A DNA stretch of 64,000 nt from Candidatus Cloacimonadota bacterium (GCA_030600585.1 JAUVLU010000010.1:1-64000); one strand, 5' to 3'. Numbered from the stretch's first letter, positions 25,886 to 34,644 are shown. Numbers and translations: made by a program. The notes: generated from the letters alone by a model not told the origin.

Positions 25886-26986
25886 ATGGAACAAGTTAAT
25901 ATTCTAATTATTGGAGCAGGTGTAATAGGACTGGCAATTGCCAGAGAACTTTCGGAAGAATTTGATGATGTTGTGCTTGTGGAAAAAGAAGGAACATTCG
26001 GAAAGCATACAAGCAGCAGAAACAGCGAAGTTCTGCATTCGGGTATTTACTATCCTCAAAATTCATTGAAAGCACGATTATGCGTTAGCGGTGTTAAAGA
26101 ACTTTATATGTATGCTAAAGAAAATGACATTCCTTTTAAAAACTGCGGAAAACTTATTGTTGCCAATAACAAAAAAGAACTATACATATTAGAAGAGCTA
26201 AAGATCAACGGTGAAAAAAATGGTGTTCCAAATTTGCAGATCATTAATAAAGCAGAATGTAAAAAATTAGAGCCGCAAATAATTGCTGAATACGCATTAA
26301 AAGTACCATCAACTGGAATTATAGATACACACAAACTTATGCAGAAACTGGAGAGCGAAGCTGAAAATAACGGCGCATTCATTGTATATGAAATGGAAGT
26401 AATTTCTATCGATGCATTAGATGATGGCTATCTTGTTAATTTTGAAAACGGAGAAATATTTGAAGCAAACACAATTATCAATTGCGGCGGATTACATTCT
26501 AATAAAATAGCTGAGATGGTCGGGATAAATATTGAACGTGAGAATTTGCAGTTACACTGGTGTAAAGGTGAATATTATAAATCTTCAAAGATAAAAGATA
26601 TTGATCATCTTATCTATCCGGTTCCCGATTCAAATGGTGTTTTTTTAGGAATTCACCTGACAATTAATTTGCATGGTGATGTTCGATTTGGACCTAACGC
26701 TTATTATGTTGATGAACTTAATTATGAAATGGACGAAGCATATAAATCTGAATTTTTGAAAGCGATAAAAAACTATATTAAAATTGATGAAGAAAACTTT
26801 CATCTTGATGACTGTGGAATACGCGCAAAACTACAGGAAAAAGGTGGAGAATTTAGAGATTTTTATATTAAAGAAGAATCTGAGAAAGGTTTGCCTAACT
26901 TTATAAATTGTATAGGAATAGAATCACCCGGGTTAACCTGCTGTCTGACAATTGCTGAAGAAGTGAGAAAACTGTTAAAGAATTAA
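25886..26986 (+). CDS. lhgO: FAD-dependent oxidoreductase, L-2-hydroxyglutarate oxidase (LhgO)-like
   Basis: A protein of 366 aa of the DAO/GlpD fold. FAD-binding is at IIGAGVIGLAIARE (residues 8-21), followed by VEKEGTFGKHTSSRNSEV, where the His and Ser are typical of the LhgO/YgaF branch. The end has the second flavin-binding strand (NCIGIESPGLTCC). The likely reaction is oxidation of L-2-hydroxyglutarate to 2-oxoglutarate, electrons passing to a quinone or flavoprotein; other short 2-hydroxy acids are possible. It follows panC by 22 bp but has no pathway link to it. Confidence 0.85.
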   Translation: MEQVNILIIGAGVIGLAIARELSEEFDDVVLVEKEGTFGKHTSSRNSEVLHSGIYYPQNSLKARLCVSGVKELYMYAKENDIPFKNCGKLIVANNKKELYILEELKINGEKNGVPNLQIINKAECKKLEPQIIAEYALKVPSTGIIDTHKLMQKLESEAENNGAFIVYEMEVISIDALDDGYLVNFENGEIFEANTIINCGGLHSNKIAEMVGINIERENLQLHWCKGEYYKSSKIKDIDHLIYPVPDSNGVFLGIHLTINLHGDVRFGPNAYYVDELNYEMDEAYKSEFLKAIKNYIKIDEENFHLDDCGIRAKLQEKGGEFRDFYIKEESEKGLPNFINCIGIESPGLTCCLTIAEEVRKLLKN

Positions 26987-27124
26987 ACGCTGATCTACGC
27001 TGATAAATAAGAAAAACATAAGAATTTATGTTGAAATAAAGTGGATAAATTATTGTAAGTCTTTTGAATCATATTAAATCATAAGTTTCATATAAAATCT
27101 GCGTTGAATAATAAAGGAGTTATT

Positions 27125-28444
27125 ATGCAATTTTCCGAAGAGTTCTTATACCATATCTGGGATGCTCAACATTTAAAGAAGAATCTAAAAACAATATCAG
27201 GTAAAAAGCTCATCATTAAATTTCCCGGACGTTGGAATACAGATTCAGGTCCCGATTTTAAGGATGCAATTCTGGAAATAAATGGGAAAATTCAAAAAGG
27301 CGATGTCGAGATAGATCTAACCTCATATCACTGGAAATCTCACTCACATAATGAAAATCCCGAATTCAATGGTGTGCTTTTACACATCGTTTACGAAGAT
27401 AACGGAAAGTATCCTTTCACGATCAATGAAGATGGTGGGAAAATTGAGATTTTAGAGATCAAAGAACAATTAACTGATGATATCAATAAACTAATAAAAC
27501 ATTATTCAGGGAAACCGTATTCTGAGAAAGATAAAACCTGCAAATTGTTTAACAAAATGACTAAAGACGAAACAATACAACTTCTTACAAAGATGGGTAT
27601 AATGCGCTTTGAGAAGAAGATAAAACGGTTTAGTGCAGAACATTTCTTCAGCGATTTTGATCAACTTATTTATATGGGTCTCATGGAAGCTCTGGGTTAC
27701 AGTAAGAATAAATACCAAATGCTGCAGATCGCCTTGAATAACACTTTTAAAGACCTTAAACAATTTTATAATAATGGTATGACAAAAGACGAGTTTATAG
27801 GTATTCTGCTTTGTTCTTCAAATCTGATAGACCATCTTCCATCCACAATTTCCAACGAGTATAAAATGAAATGGCAAAAGCTTTTCCAAAAACAGAAATT
27901 CATAAATAAAACTTCTGAGATCAAATGGAAATTATTCAGGATAAGACCTGTTAATCATCCGGTAATAAGAATATTACAAATTACAGATATTCTTTATGAC
28001 AGCTTGGAAACATCGCTTTTCCACAATATACTAAAACTGTTCTCATTCCCTTCCAATAATTTTAAACTGAACGATTTCAAAAAGAAATTATACAGCTATT
28101 TCCAAACAGAAAATAATTACCTTCCCGAACGCTGTAAACTTGGTAAAACTCGCATTGATACAATTCTTATAAATATAATTCTGCCTCTTACTGTTATCTA
28201 TGCTCGTGAAAAGAAATACGAACAATTGGAAGATACAGCAATTAATATTTACCAAAGTTTTCCGGGTTTACCTTCAAATTATCTAACGCAATATATGGGA
28301 AAATTCTTAGATGAAGAACAGAAGAAACTAATAAAGAAACGAGCGGTTTATCAACAGGGATTACTAAAAATATATTACGAAAACTGCCGACACCATTATT
28401 GCGAAGCATGCAAAACCTTGCGAAAGATGCATCGGCTTGAGTAG
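27125..28444 (+). CDS. DUF2851 family protein
   Basis: A protein of 439 aa. The start MQFSEEFLYHIW and the block GRWNTDSGPDFKDAIL followed by KGDVEIDLTSYHWKSH are diagnostic of DUF2851, a conserved family of unknown function in Bacteroidetes-related bacteria. A nuclease-like core in the N-terminal part has been suggested by the D...E pattern, which I infer only. ATG 27125 has AAAGGAG 8 nt upstream; a TTG at 27104 would add seven residues. The end carries a Cys/His cluster (CRHHYCEAC). The last ten residues (KTLRKMHRLE) and the stop are encoded by a dispersed repeat that begins at 28411. Confidence 0.87.
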   Translation: MQFSEEFLYHIWDAQHLKKNLKTISGKKLIIKFPGRWNTDSGPDFKDAILEINGKIQKGDVEIDLTSYHWKSHSHNENPEFNGVLLHIVYEDNGKYPFTINEDGGKIEILEIKEQLTDDINKLIKHYSGKPYSEKDKTCKLFNKMTKDETIQLLTKMGIMRFEKKIKRFSAEHFFSDFDQLIYMGLMEALGYSKNKYQMLQIALNNTFKDLKQFYNNGMTKDEFIGILLCSSNLIDHLPSTISNEYKMKWQKLFQKQKFINKTSEIKWKLFRIRPVNHPVIRILQITDILYDSLETSLFHNILKLFSFPSNNFKLNDFKKKLYSYFQTENNYLPERCKLGKTRIDTILINIILPLTVIYAREKKYEQLEDTAINIYQSFPGLPSNYLTQYMGKFLDEEQKKLIKKRAVYQQGLLKIYYENCRHHYCEACKTLRKMHRLE

Positions 28445-28644
28445 CAAACGATGCTGGGACTCTCTTGCTTGTCTAACGGTTGAGTTACGGTTACCTTCGC
28501 AACGGTCGCAGACCTTGCGAATGGTGACAAAGCAATTCAGTGATTTTTTCCAACCATTAGTTGGCAGAAAGAATTCCAGTATCGTTTTCAACAAGTTGAA
28601 AGCCGATACATTATTGCGGAGGCTTACAGCCATCCGCAAGGTTT
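28411..28644. repeat. Fold-back repeat, AACCTTGCG family, copy 1
   Basis: It starts with AAAACCTTGCGA and ends with CATCCGCAAGGTTT. The left arm has GATGCATCGGCTT...CAAACGATGCTGG. The right arm has the inverse: TCCAGTATCGTTTTC...GAAAGCCGATACATT. The middle has ACCTTCGCAACGGTCG and ACCTTGCGAATGGTGACAAA. Copies with the same words are at 39134-39343, 39350-39482 and 41352-41501. The left end overlaps the 3' end of the DUF2851 gene. Confidence 0.85.
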
Positions 28645-28689
28645 AGAGTTACCTTCGGAAAGGTTACTGTAAATCAGCAATAAACAATC

Positions 28690-28720
28690 AGCCTTTCAGT
28701 GCAAACTGGGAGGCTTTTTT
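28690..28720 (+). terminator. Rho-independent terminator after DUF2851 gene
   Basis: AGCCT pairs with AGGCT and an inner CAGT pairs with ACTG, followed by seven T. It ends transcription from the left before the restriction-modification segment. Confidence 0.75.
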
Positions 28721-28792
28721 GTATCTCGTTCACTCAGCCAAGAAAACCGGCGGACTTGTAAGCCTACGGCTTATAAACCTTGAACGTGTTTG

Positions 28793-28811
28793 AACGATCG
28801 GGGCGATCGTT
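28793..28811. repeat. Perfect hairpin AACGATCG-GGG-CGATCGTT
   Basis: An 8-bp perfect stem with loop GGG, followed by TTACATATTTTTC. It may act as a second terminator. The stem contains CGATCG. Confidence 0.6.
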
Positions 28812-29117
28812 TTACATATTTTTCTTTTATCCGTGTTCATCAGTGTGTATCCGTGGGCAATTTTTTATCCTAATTACTGGTGGTTTGTCATTCCGATCTT
28901 TTCCCTCGTCATTTCGACTCCATTCGACAACCTTTGGGAATCTAAAAATTACTATAATAAAAACATTATTCTCACCTCATCCAGCGACTGCCGATTACGA
29001 ATTGGCAAATAGAGTGACTGGAAAGAATAATAAAGTAATTGACTAAATATAAAACAGAATATCTTTTTGGATTTAATTAATTTGTTATACGGATATTTAA
29101 ATATAATGAGGTTATAA

Positions 29118-32100
29118 ATGCTAAAAAAGTATCTTTCAGAAATAAAGACAATATATTTACGAGGTGATGCTAGAGAAGAAAGCTATTATTCTTGTTTGGA
29201 AAAATTGATCAATGAATTTTCTGAGAGTAAGAAGCTAAAAACTGCAATCACAACTTTGCCAAAAAAGACCGAAGCTGGAAATCCCGACTTCCGCATTTGG
29301 GACGGTAAAAATCACATAATCGGTTATATAGAAGCAAAAGCCCCAACCCAACAAAACCTTGATAATATCAAACATTCCGAACAATTGAAAAGATACATTG
29401 CCACTTTCCCAAATGTAATACTCACTAACTTTTTGGAATTTCTCTTGTTCCGAAACGGAGAAGAGATAGATCGTGTACAGATTGGAAGATTATACCATAT
29501 TGAACAATTACATAAAACTCCAGTTATGGAAAATGAGATTGAATTTTTCCAACTTCTTGAAAAATATTTTTCCTTTAATTTACCCAAAGTACATTCTGCC
29601 AGTTCACTCGCCAAAGAATTAGCCAAACGAACCCGCTTCCTGAGAGATGAAGTTGTACGAATTGAATTAGATGACGAGCATAAAAGCAATGACAGCATTT
29701 TGGGCTTTTATCAGGCATTTCAAAAATATCTTATTAAGGGTTTGACCGCAGAGGATTTTGCCGACCTTTATTCTCAAACTATAACTTATGGTTTATTTGC
29801 AGCTCGAACCAGAGCAGGAGATGATTTCAGCCGCCAACTGGCTTTCCAGTATATTCCACAAACTATTGGAATTTTGCGCGATGTTTTCCGGTTTATTTCT
29901 TTGGAAGAACCACCGCCGGCTCTACAGGTTATTGTTGATGATATTGCCGAAGTTTTAAAAGTTACAAAAGTAAATAAGATCTTGAAGAAATTTTACGAAG
30001 ATGGAAAAGGTAAAGATCCCATTATTCATTTCTATGAAACTTTCCTTTCGGCTTACGATCCTAAAATGCGTGAAAAACGCGGAGTTTATTACACTCCCGA
30101 ACCGGTTGTAAAATACATCGTTCGTGCAGTTCATACAGTTTTGAAATCTCACTTCAACTTGTCAGATGGATTGGCAGATGAAAAAGTTACTTTGCTCGAT
30201 CCGGCAGGTGGAACACTCACATTTCCAGCCGAAGCGATGAAATTAGCAGTGCAGGAATACAAAAGTAAATATGGTGATGGCAATATTCAAGCTTTCCTGC
30301 GAAATCATATTCTTAAAAACTTTTACGCCTTTGAATTAATGATGGCTCCGTATGCTATTGGACATTTAAAAATGGGTTTTCTCTTTGAAGAATTGGGTTT
30401 AACAATGCAGGATGATGAACGGTTCAAACTTTATTTAACCAATACTTTGGAAATGGAAGTATTAGATCAAATTCATATTCCGGGTTTAAGCTCTTTAAGT
30501 GAAGAAAGCCATCTTGCAGCAGATGTAAAAAAAGACCAGCCGATTCTGGTTATTATAGGAAATCCACCATACAGTGGGATTTCTTCAAATAAAAACGATT
30601 GGACAGAAAAACTTTTGAAAACAGATCTCGATGGAGCACAAAGCTATTATGAAGTTGACGGCAAACCTCTCGGAGAACGCAATCCTAAATGGCTGCAGGA
30701 CGATTATGTAAAATTCCTGCGTTTTGCTCAATGGAAGATCCAAAAAGAAGGTTTCGGTATTGTTGCCATGATTACCAATCACAGCTATTTGGATAACCCG
30801 ACCTTTCGGGGAATGCGGCAAAGTTTAACGGAAACCTTTGATGAAATGTACATCCTCGATCTGCACGGAAATTTACTGAAAAAAGAAACATGCCCTGATG
30901 GAAGCAAAGATGAAAACGTTTTTGATATTCGACAGGGTGTAGCGATTGCAATTTTCATTAAACAAAAGGATAAAGAAAATAAGAAAATTATGCATTCCGA
31001 TCTTTTCGGTTTGCGGGAAGCCAAATACAACTGGTTGGAAAAAACTGAATTCATCGAGAAGAATTATGATCCAATCAGACCAGTCTCACCTTATCATTTC
31101 TTAATCAAGAGAAATACAGATGATATTCAACAGTATTTAAAATGGCCAAAAGTAAATGAGATTTTTCCAACAAATAATGCAGGAATTGTTACTTCAAGAG
31201 ATTCTTTCTCAATTGCAATTTCACAAAATGGGTTACAACAACGTTTCTCTCAATTTAAAAACCAGAACATTGATGATGACATTATTGCATCTACATACTC
31301 TCTGAAAGATAAATCTAATTGGAAGTTAGAAAAGGCTAGAAAAGCATTAAAAAACATTGATTTTGTTGATATTGTGAAACATATTTCATATCGTCCTTTT
31401 GATGATCGTTTTATTTTATACAATTCAAATCTTGTTGAAAGGATGCGATATGATACAATGCATCATATGTTTGATGAGAATGTTGGTTTAATAACTGTTA
31501 GAAGGACTCCACCCGATAGTAAGAGTGGATATTTTTTCATTACTGATAAAATCATTTCAAATGGGTGCATTAGAAGTGATAATGTAAGTATTGATACGAT
31601 TTTGCCCCTTTATCTTTATCCCGAACAAGATTCCGGGGATTGGCACAAACAGCAGCAAACCGAGCGTCAACCAAATATTGCACCGGAAATATTGGAACAA
31701 TTAACTTCCAAATTTGGAGAGCAGCCAGCTCCCGAAGAAATACTGTATTACATTTATGCAGTGTTTTACAGTAATATTTACCGTGAGCGTTATGCGGAAT
31801 TTCTCAAGATAGATTTCCCGCGAGTTCCGTTCACTTCCAATTATAAATTGTTCAAAAAGATGGCAGATTTGGGAGAGAAAATTGCCAACCTGCATCTACT
31901 TAAAGGTGATGATTTCGATAAACCAGTTTCCCGCTATCAAGGAAGTGGGGAAGATAACAAGATCGCTAAACCAATTTACAATGAAGCAGAAAAACGAGTT
32001 TATATAAATGCTGATAAATATTTTGATAATGTGAAGCTGGAAGTCTGGGAATATCAAATCGGTGGTTACCAAGTTCTACATAAATATTTGAAAGATCGAA

Positions 32101-32219
32101 AAAGACGTCAAATGGATGATCCACGCCATTATTGCCGTGTGGTTACAGCTTTGGTAAAAACGATTGAATATCAAAAAAAGATTGATGAAATATATGAGGA
32201 TGTGGAAAAAGGGATTTAG
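29118..32219 (+). CDS. Single-chain restriction-modification enzyme (type IIG / ISP-like N6-adenine methyltransferase with nuclease)
   Basis: A protein of 1033 aa. Residues about 20-110 form a PD-(D/E)xK nuclease: D57 in GNPDF and E72-x-K74 in YIEAKAP. A helical connector follows (about 150-330). The N6-adenine methyltransferase starts near 330 with RGVYYTPEPVVKYIVR, SAM-binding motif LLDPAGGTLTFPAEA and the catalytic motif IIGNPPYSG near 480. The last 350 residues match the target-recognition region of type ISP enzymes in layout. The helicase block of LlaBIII-like ISP enzymes is absent, which explains the smaller size and points to a type IIG-like enzyme that cuts without translocation. No separate specificity or methylase gene is nearby. 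It lies in a repeat-flanked accessory segment and is probably mobile. Confidence 0.88.
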   Translation: MLKKYLSEIKTIYLRGDAREESYYSCLEKLINEFSESKKLKTAITTLPKKTEAGNPDFRIWDGKNHIIGYIEAKAPTQQNLDNIKHSEQLKRYIATFPNVILTNFLEFLLFRNGEEIDRVQIGRLYHIEQLHKTPVMENEIEFFQLLEKYFSFNLPKVHSASSLAKELAKRTRFLRDEVVRIELDDEHKSNDSILGFYQAFQKYLIKGLTAEDFADLYSQTITYGLFAARTRAGDDFSRQLAFQYIPQTIGILRDVFRFISLEEPPPALQVIVDDIAEVLKVTKVNKILKKFYEDGKGKDPIIHFYETFLSAYDPKMREKRGVYYTPEPVVKYIVRAVHTVLKSHFNLSDGLADEKVTLLDPAGGTLTFPAEAMKLAVQEYKSKYGDGNIQAFLRNHILKNFYAFELMMAPYAIGHLKMGFLFEELGLTMQDDERFKLYLTNTLEMEVLDQIHIPGLSSLSEESHLAADVKKDQPILVIIGNPPYSGISSNKNDWTEKLLKTDLDGAQSYYEVDGKPLGERNPKWLQDDYVKFLRFAQWKIQKEGFGIVAMITNHSYLDNPTFRGMRQSLTETFDEMYILDLHGNLLKKETCPDGSKDENVFDIRQGVAIAIFIKQKDKENKKIMHSDLFGLREAKYNWLEKTEFIEKNYDPIRPVSPYHFLIKRNTDDIQQYLKWPKVNEIFPTNNAGIVTSRDSFSIAISQNGLQQRFSQFKNQNIDDDIIASTYSLKDKSNWKLEKARKALKNIDFVDIVKHISYRPFDDRFILYNSNLVERMRYDTMHHMFDENVGLITVRRTPPDSKSGYFFITDKIISNGCIRSDNVSIDTILPLYLYPEQDSGDWHKQQQTERQPNIAPEILEQLTSKFGEQPAPEEILYYIYAVFYSNIYRERYAEFLKIDFPRVPFTSNYKLFKKMADLGEKIANLHLLKGDDFDKPVSRYQGSGEDNKIAKPIYNEAEKRVYINADKYFDNVKLEVWEYQIGGYQVLHKYLKDRKRRQMDDPRHYCRVVTALVKTIEYQKKIDEIYEDVEKGI

Positions 32220-32230
32220 AATCTATTTAA

Positions 32231-32341
32231 GCAGTAATCTTTGGTAAAAATGCCGATGAAAGAGAAATTGAGATAATAAGAAAAATTGTCGAAAGTAATT
32301 ATGATAATGTGAAAAATTCAATAATAGAATTACAGACTTGA
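32231..32341 (+). pseudogene. Short open fragment after the restriction gene
   Basis: A 36-codon frame with no start codon reads VIFGKNADEREIEIIRKIV and continues to a TGA at 32339, inside the repeat that begins at 32335. The composition looks protein-like (Glu, Ile and Lys-rich helix), so it may be the end of a decayed gene. I cannot assign a family. Chance is possible at this length. Confidence 0.25.
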
Positions 32342-32427
32342 CTTAAGACGGAGTCTTGAGTTAAGTTGACTTATAACAACAGATTAGAAAACTTAAGTCA
32401 AGTCAGCTAAAGCGAACTTAACTCAAG
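32335..32427. repeat. Four interleaved inverted repeats of the CTTGACTTAAG type
   Basis: GACTTGACTTAAG (32335-32347) is the exact complement of CTTAAGTCAAGTC (32392-32404). CTTGAGTTAAGTT (32355-32367) is the exact complement of AACTTAACTCAAG (32415-32427). The two 13-bp pairs interleave as A-B-C-D with A pairing C and B pairing D. A shorter relative is at 12812-12848. Confidence 0.85.
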
Positions 32428-32753
32428 TTTTCGATAGAGAAAAATTGTAAGAAAAAATATTCTTCTTGCTTTTCTTATGCTTGCCCGCCTCTGGTGTGGT
32501 TCCTTCTTTCTTGAGAGAAGGACACGCCTTCGTATTAAACTACGGCGGTGCAAGTAGCAGGATGAGTTAAAAAAAAAGGCAGAATTATATTCTTTTATTT
32601 CAGATCACTTTACCCCGAAGGGGTTTTATAAAATAGCCGCCGGTGAAACCGGTGGTACATAAAAAACAAAAAATCAACCCTGAAGGGGTTAAATATCTAA
32701 AGCAGGAACGAAATTCCGCTTATTCAATCATCCTGATTGAACCACATATAAAA
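32428..32753. repeat. Remainder of the 594-bp gap: small hairpin repeats
   Basis: Holds ACCCC-GAA-GGGGT (32612-32624), CCGGT-GAA-ACCGG (32640-32652) followed by TGGTACATAA, and AACCC-TGAA-GGGGTT (32676-32690). A short CCTTCT/AGAAGG stem lies near 32500-32520. The repeated use of a GAA loop on GC-rich stems is typical of FCB intergenic repeats. No gene is seen. Confidence 0.55.
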
Positions 32754-32777
32754 AAGGGCAGAAATTAATCCGCCCTT
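32751..32777 (-). terminator. Rho-independent terminator of the cyclic-DPG-synthetase-like gene
   Basis: On the minus strand AAGGGC (32777-32772) pairs with GCCCTT (32759-32754), followed by TTTTT (32755-32751). It lies 37 bp beyond the stop codon of the leftward gene. Confidence 0.78.
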
Positions 32778-32813
32778 ATTCTATTTACTACTTACTGAAT
32801 ACTATTTACTGAT

Positions 32814-34130
32814 TTAACAGAAGTCTTTTAAAACATCAGCGATTGTTGGATGTCCGATTTCCTGAAGTTCATAAGTTACCTGAGCTGCAGGTTTATTGAT
32901 CTTAAGTATTCTTCTAAGATCGATAGGAGTTGCAATAACAACTGCATCACATTCTGTTTTATTAATTGTAGTTTCCAGGTCTTTGATCTGTTGTTCACCA
33001 TAACCCATTGCCGGAAGTAAAATCCCGATTTCAGGATATTTCTCAAATGTTTCTGCAATAGAACCAACAGCGTATGGACGTGGATCAACCAGGTCAGCAG
33101 CACCGTATTTCTCAGCAGCTACAATACCCGCACCATATTTCATTTCACCATGAGTAAGAGTTGGACCGTCTTCCACGATAAGCACCTCAGCGCCTTTCAC
33201 GATCTCTGGTTTGTCAATGCTCACAGGAGAAGCACCATCGATAACGACAGCTTCGGGATTAAGTTCACGGATGTTATCTCGAACTATCTGGATTCCTTCA
33301 GGATCAGCAGAATCTATCTTGTTGATAACGACAACATCAGCATTGATAAGGTTAGTTTCACCCGGGTAATAAGATCTTTCATGATCCGGTCTGTGTGGAT
33401 CGACAACAACAATATTTATCATATTATCTGAAACATAAAAAGGCGTATCATTGTTTCCGCCGTCCCATACTATTACATCAGCTTCTTTTTCAGCTTCACG
33501 CACAATAGCTTCATAATCTACACCAGAGTAAATTATGCTGCCCATCATAATATGTGGTTCGTATTCTTCCATTTCTTCAATTGTACATTCATGTTTTACA
33601 AGATCTTCAAGCTCTGCAAATCTTTGTACTTTTTGTTTAATAAGATCACCGTAAGGCATTGGGTGGCGAATTGAAGCCACTTTAAGTCCTTTTTCTTTAA
33701 GAACTTTTACAACCGCACGTGTAGTTTGGCTCTTTCCGCAACCTGTTCTTGTAGCACAGATCGTTATCAATGGCTTGGTTGTTTTAACGGTAGAATTGTT
33801 CATTCCGATAAGTTTGAAATCGGCTCCGGCAGCATTAACCAGAGAAGCATTGTTCATAACTCTTTCATGTGGAACATCACTGTAAGCAAATACAACTTCT
33901 TCTACATTATGTTCCTTTATCAGGTTTACTATTTCATTTTCTGCGAAGATAGGGATACCTTCAGGATAGAGTTCTCCGGCAAGTTCAGCCGGATATTTTC
34001 TTCCATCGATATCAGGGATCTGTGTTGCCGTGAAAGCAACTACAACGTAATTATCATTGTTTCTGTAATAACAATTAAAGTTATGAAAATCACGCCCTGC
34101 AGCACCCATAATGATGACTTTTTTCTTCAT
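32814..34130 (-). CDS. Cyclic 2,3-diphosphoglycerate synthetase-like GTPase
   Basis: A protein of 438 aa. The N-terminal part is Rossmann-like (IIMGAAGRDFHNFN). A P-loop domain follows from about 125, with ATRTGCGKSQTTRAV, then VIVWDGGNNDTPF and a VVVINKID-type base-recognition motif. It matches proteins named after the methanogen cyclic 2,3-diphosphoglycerate synthetase. In bacteria the product has not been shown, and the CobW/hydrogenase-maturation-like P-loop (GCGKS) would also fit a metal or cofactor role. AAAGGAGAG precedes the ATG. It is divergent from nfu, with a 205-bp shared upstream region. Confidence 0.83.
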   Translation of the reverse strand: MKKKVIIMGAAGRDFHNFNCYYRNNDNYVVVAFTATQIPDIDGRKYPAELAGELYPEGIPIFAENEIVNLIKEHNVEEVVFAYSDVPHERVMNNASLVNAAGADFKLIGMNNSTVKTTKPLITICATRTGCGKSQTTRAVVKVLKEKGLKVASIRHPMPYGDLIKQKVQRFAELEDLVKHECTIEEMEEYEPHIMMGSIIYSGVDYEAIVREAEKEADVIVWDGGNNDTPFYVSDNMINIVVVDPHRPDHERSYYPGETNLINADVVVINKIDSADPEGIQIVRDNIRELNPEAVVIDGASPVSIDKPEIVKGAEVLIVEDGPTLTHGEMKYGAGIVAAEKYGAADLVDPRPYAVGSIAETFEKYPEIGILLPAMGYGEQQIKDLETTINKTECDAVVIATPIDLRRILKINKPAAQVTYELQEIGHPTIADVLKDFC

Positions 34131-34294
34131 CTTTCTCTCCTTTATCTTTAGTTTATAATTTAGAAGCTACGCTTAAAAATAGGGGTTTGAAGTCAAGAAG
34201 TTTAATAATTGTAATTAATTATTAATTTAATAAGAATTTATAACTTTACTAATTTTTAATTATTATATTTTAGGTATCATTAAAAAAAACGTAT

Positions 34295-34331
34295 GGAGAT
34301 CGTTTGCAAATGCAAGCCGACTCCCGGGAGG
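34295..34331 (+). promoter_or_regulatory. Structured leader covering the nfu ribosome-binding site
   Basis: GGAGATCG (34295-34302) can pair with CGACTCC (34318-34324) with one bulged A, closing an inner TTGCA/TGCAA stem. Overlapping it, CTCCCGGGAG (34321-34330) is self-complementary and contains the Shine-Dalgarno GGGAGG. A switch between the two states could expose or hide the start of nfu. Seen in sequence; function inferred. Confidence 0.4.
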
Positions 34332-34335
34332 AAAT

Positions 34336-34563
34336 ATGTTGGATAAAGTAAAAGTTCAGGAAGTTCTAAATAAAGTTCGTCCTTCTCTTCAAGCAGATGG
34401 CGGAGATTGTGAGCTTATTAACATCACAGAAGATAATGTTGTTGAAGTAAGATTGAAAGGTGCTTGTGGAAACTGCCCGATGGCTACTCTCACTCTTAAA
34501 GCAGGCATCGAACGAGTCCTGAAAGAAGAGATCCCTGAAGTTAAAGAAGTTATTTCAGTTTAA
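34336..34563 (+). CDS. Nfu-type iron-sulfur carrier (NifU C-terminal domain)
   Basis: A protein of 75 aa consisting only of the NifU_C domain. It has [11 protein letters not shown], then the cluster-binding pair in [13 protein letters not shown] (CxxC), and ends in [10 protein letters not shown]. As a dimer it would hold one [4Fe-4S] cluster between the two CxxC motifs and pass it to targets such as PFOR or the dehydratase activase encoded in this window. GGGAGGAAAT precedes the ATG. Confidence 0.95.
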   Translation: MLDKVKVQEVLNKVRPSLQADGGDCELINITEDNVVEVRLKGACGNCPMATLTLKAGIERVLKEEIPEVKEVISV

Positions 34564-34644
34564 GTTCAGAGGAATAATAAATTAAAAAATAGAGGTATCT
34601 TGTAAATAGATCCCTCAATTATATTTAATGGTTTTGGAGAAAGA

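Larger units (their letters stand above)
28445..29117. other. 673-bp gap: repeat, terminator and further palindromes
   Basis: Besides the repeat above and the terminator below, the gap holds a small ACCTTCGG/AAGGT palindrome at 28651-28664, a stretch 28725-28790 resembling the hairpin at 10247, a TAAGCC/GGCTTA stem near 28759-28774, a perfect hairpin at 28793-28811, and at about 28889-28945 CATTCCGATC and TCATTTCGACTCCATTCGACA, fragments of a widespread intergenic repeat. No coding region is supported. The promoter of the restriction gene must lie after about 29000, but none is clear. Confidence 0.55.

Noticed and set aside
28437-28646. Open frame on the plus strand after the DUF2851 gene
   Set aside because: It lies wholly in the fold-back repeat and reads through inverted arms; no homology features are seen.
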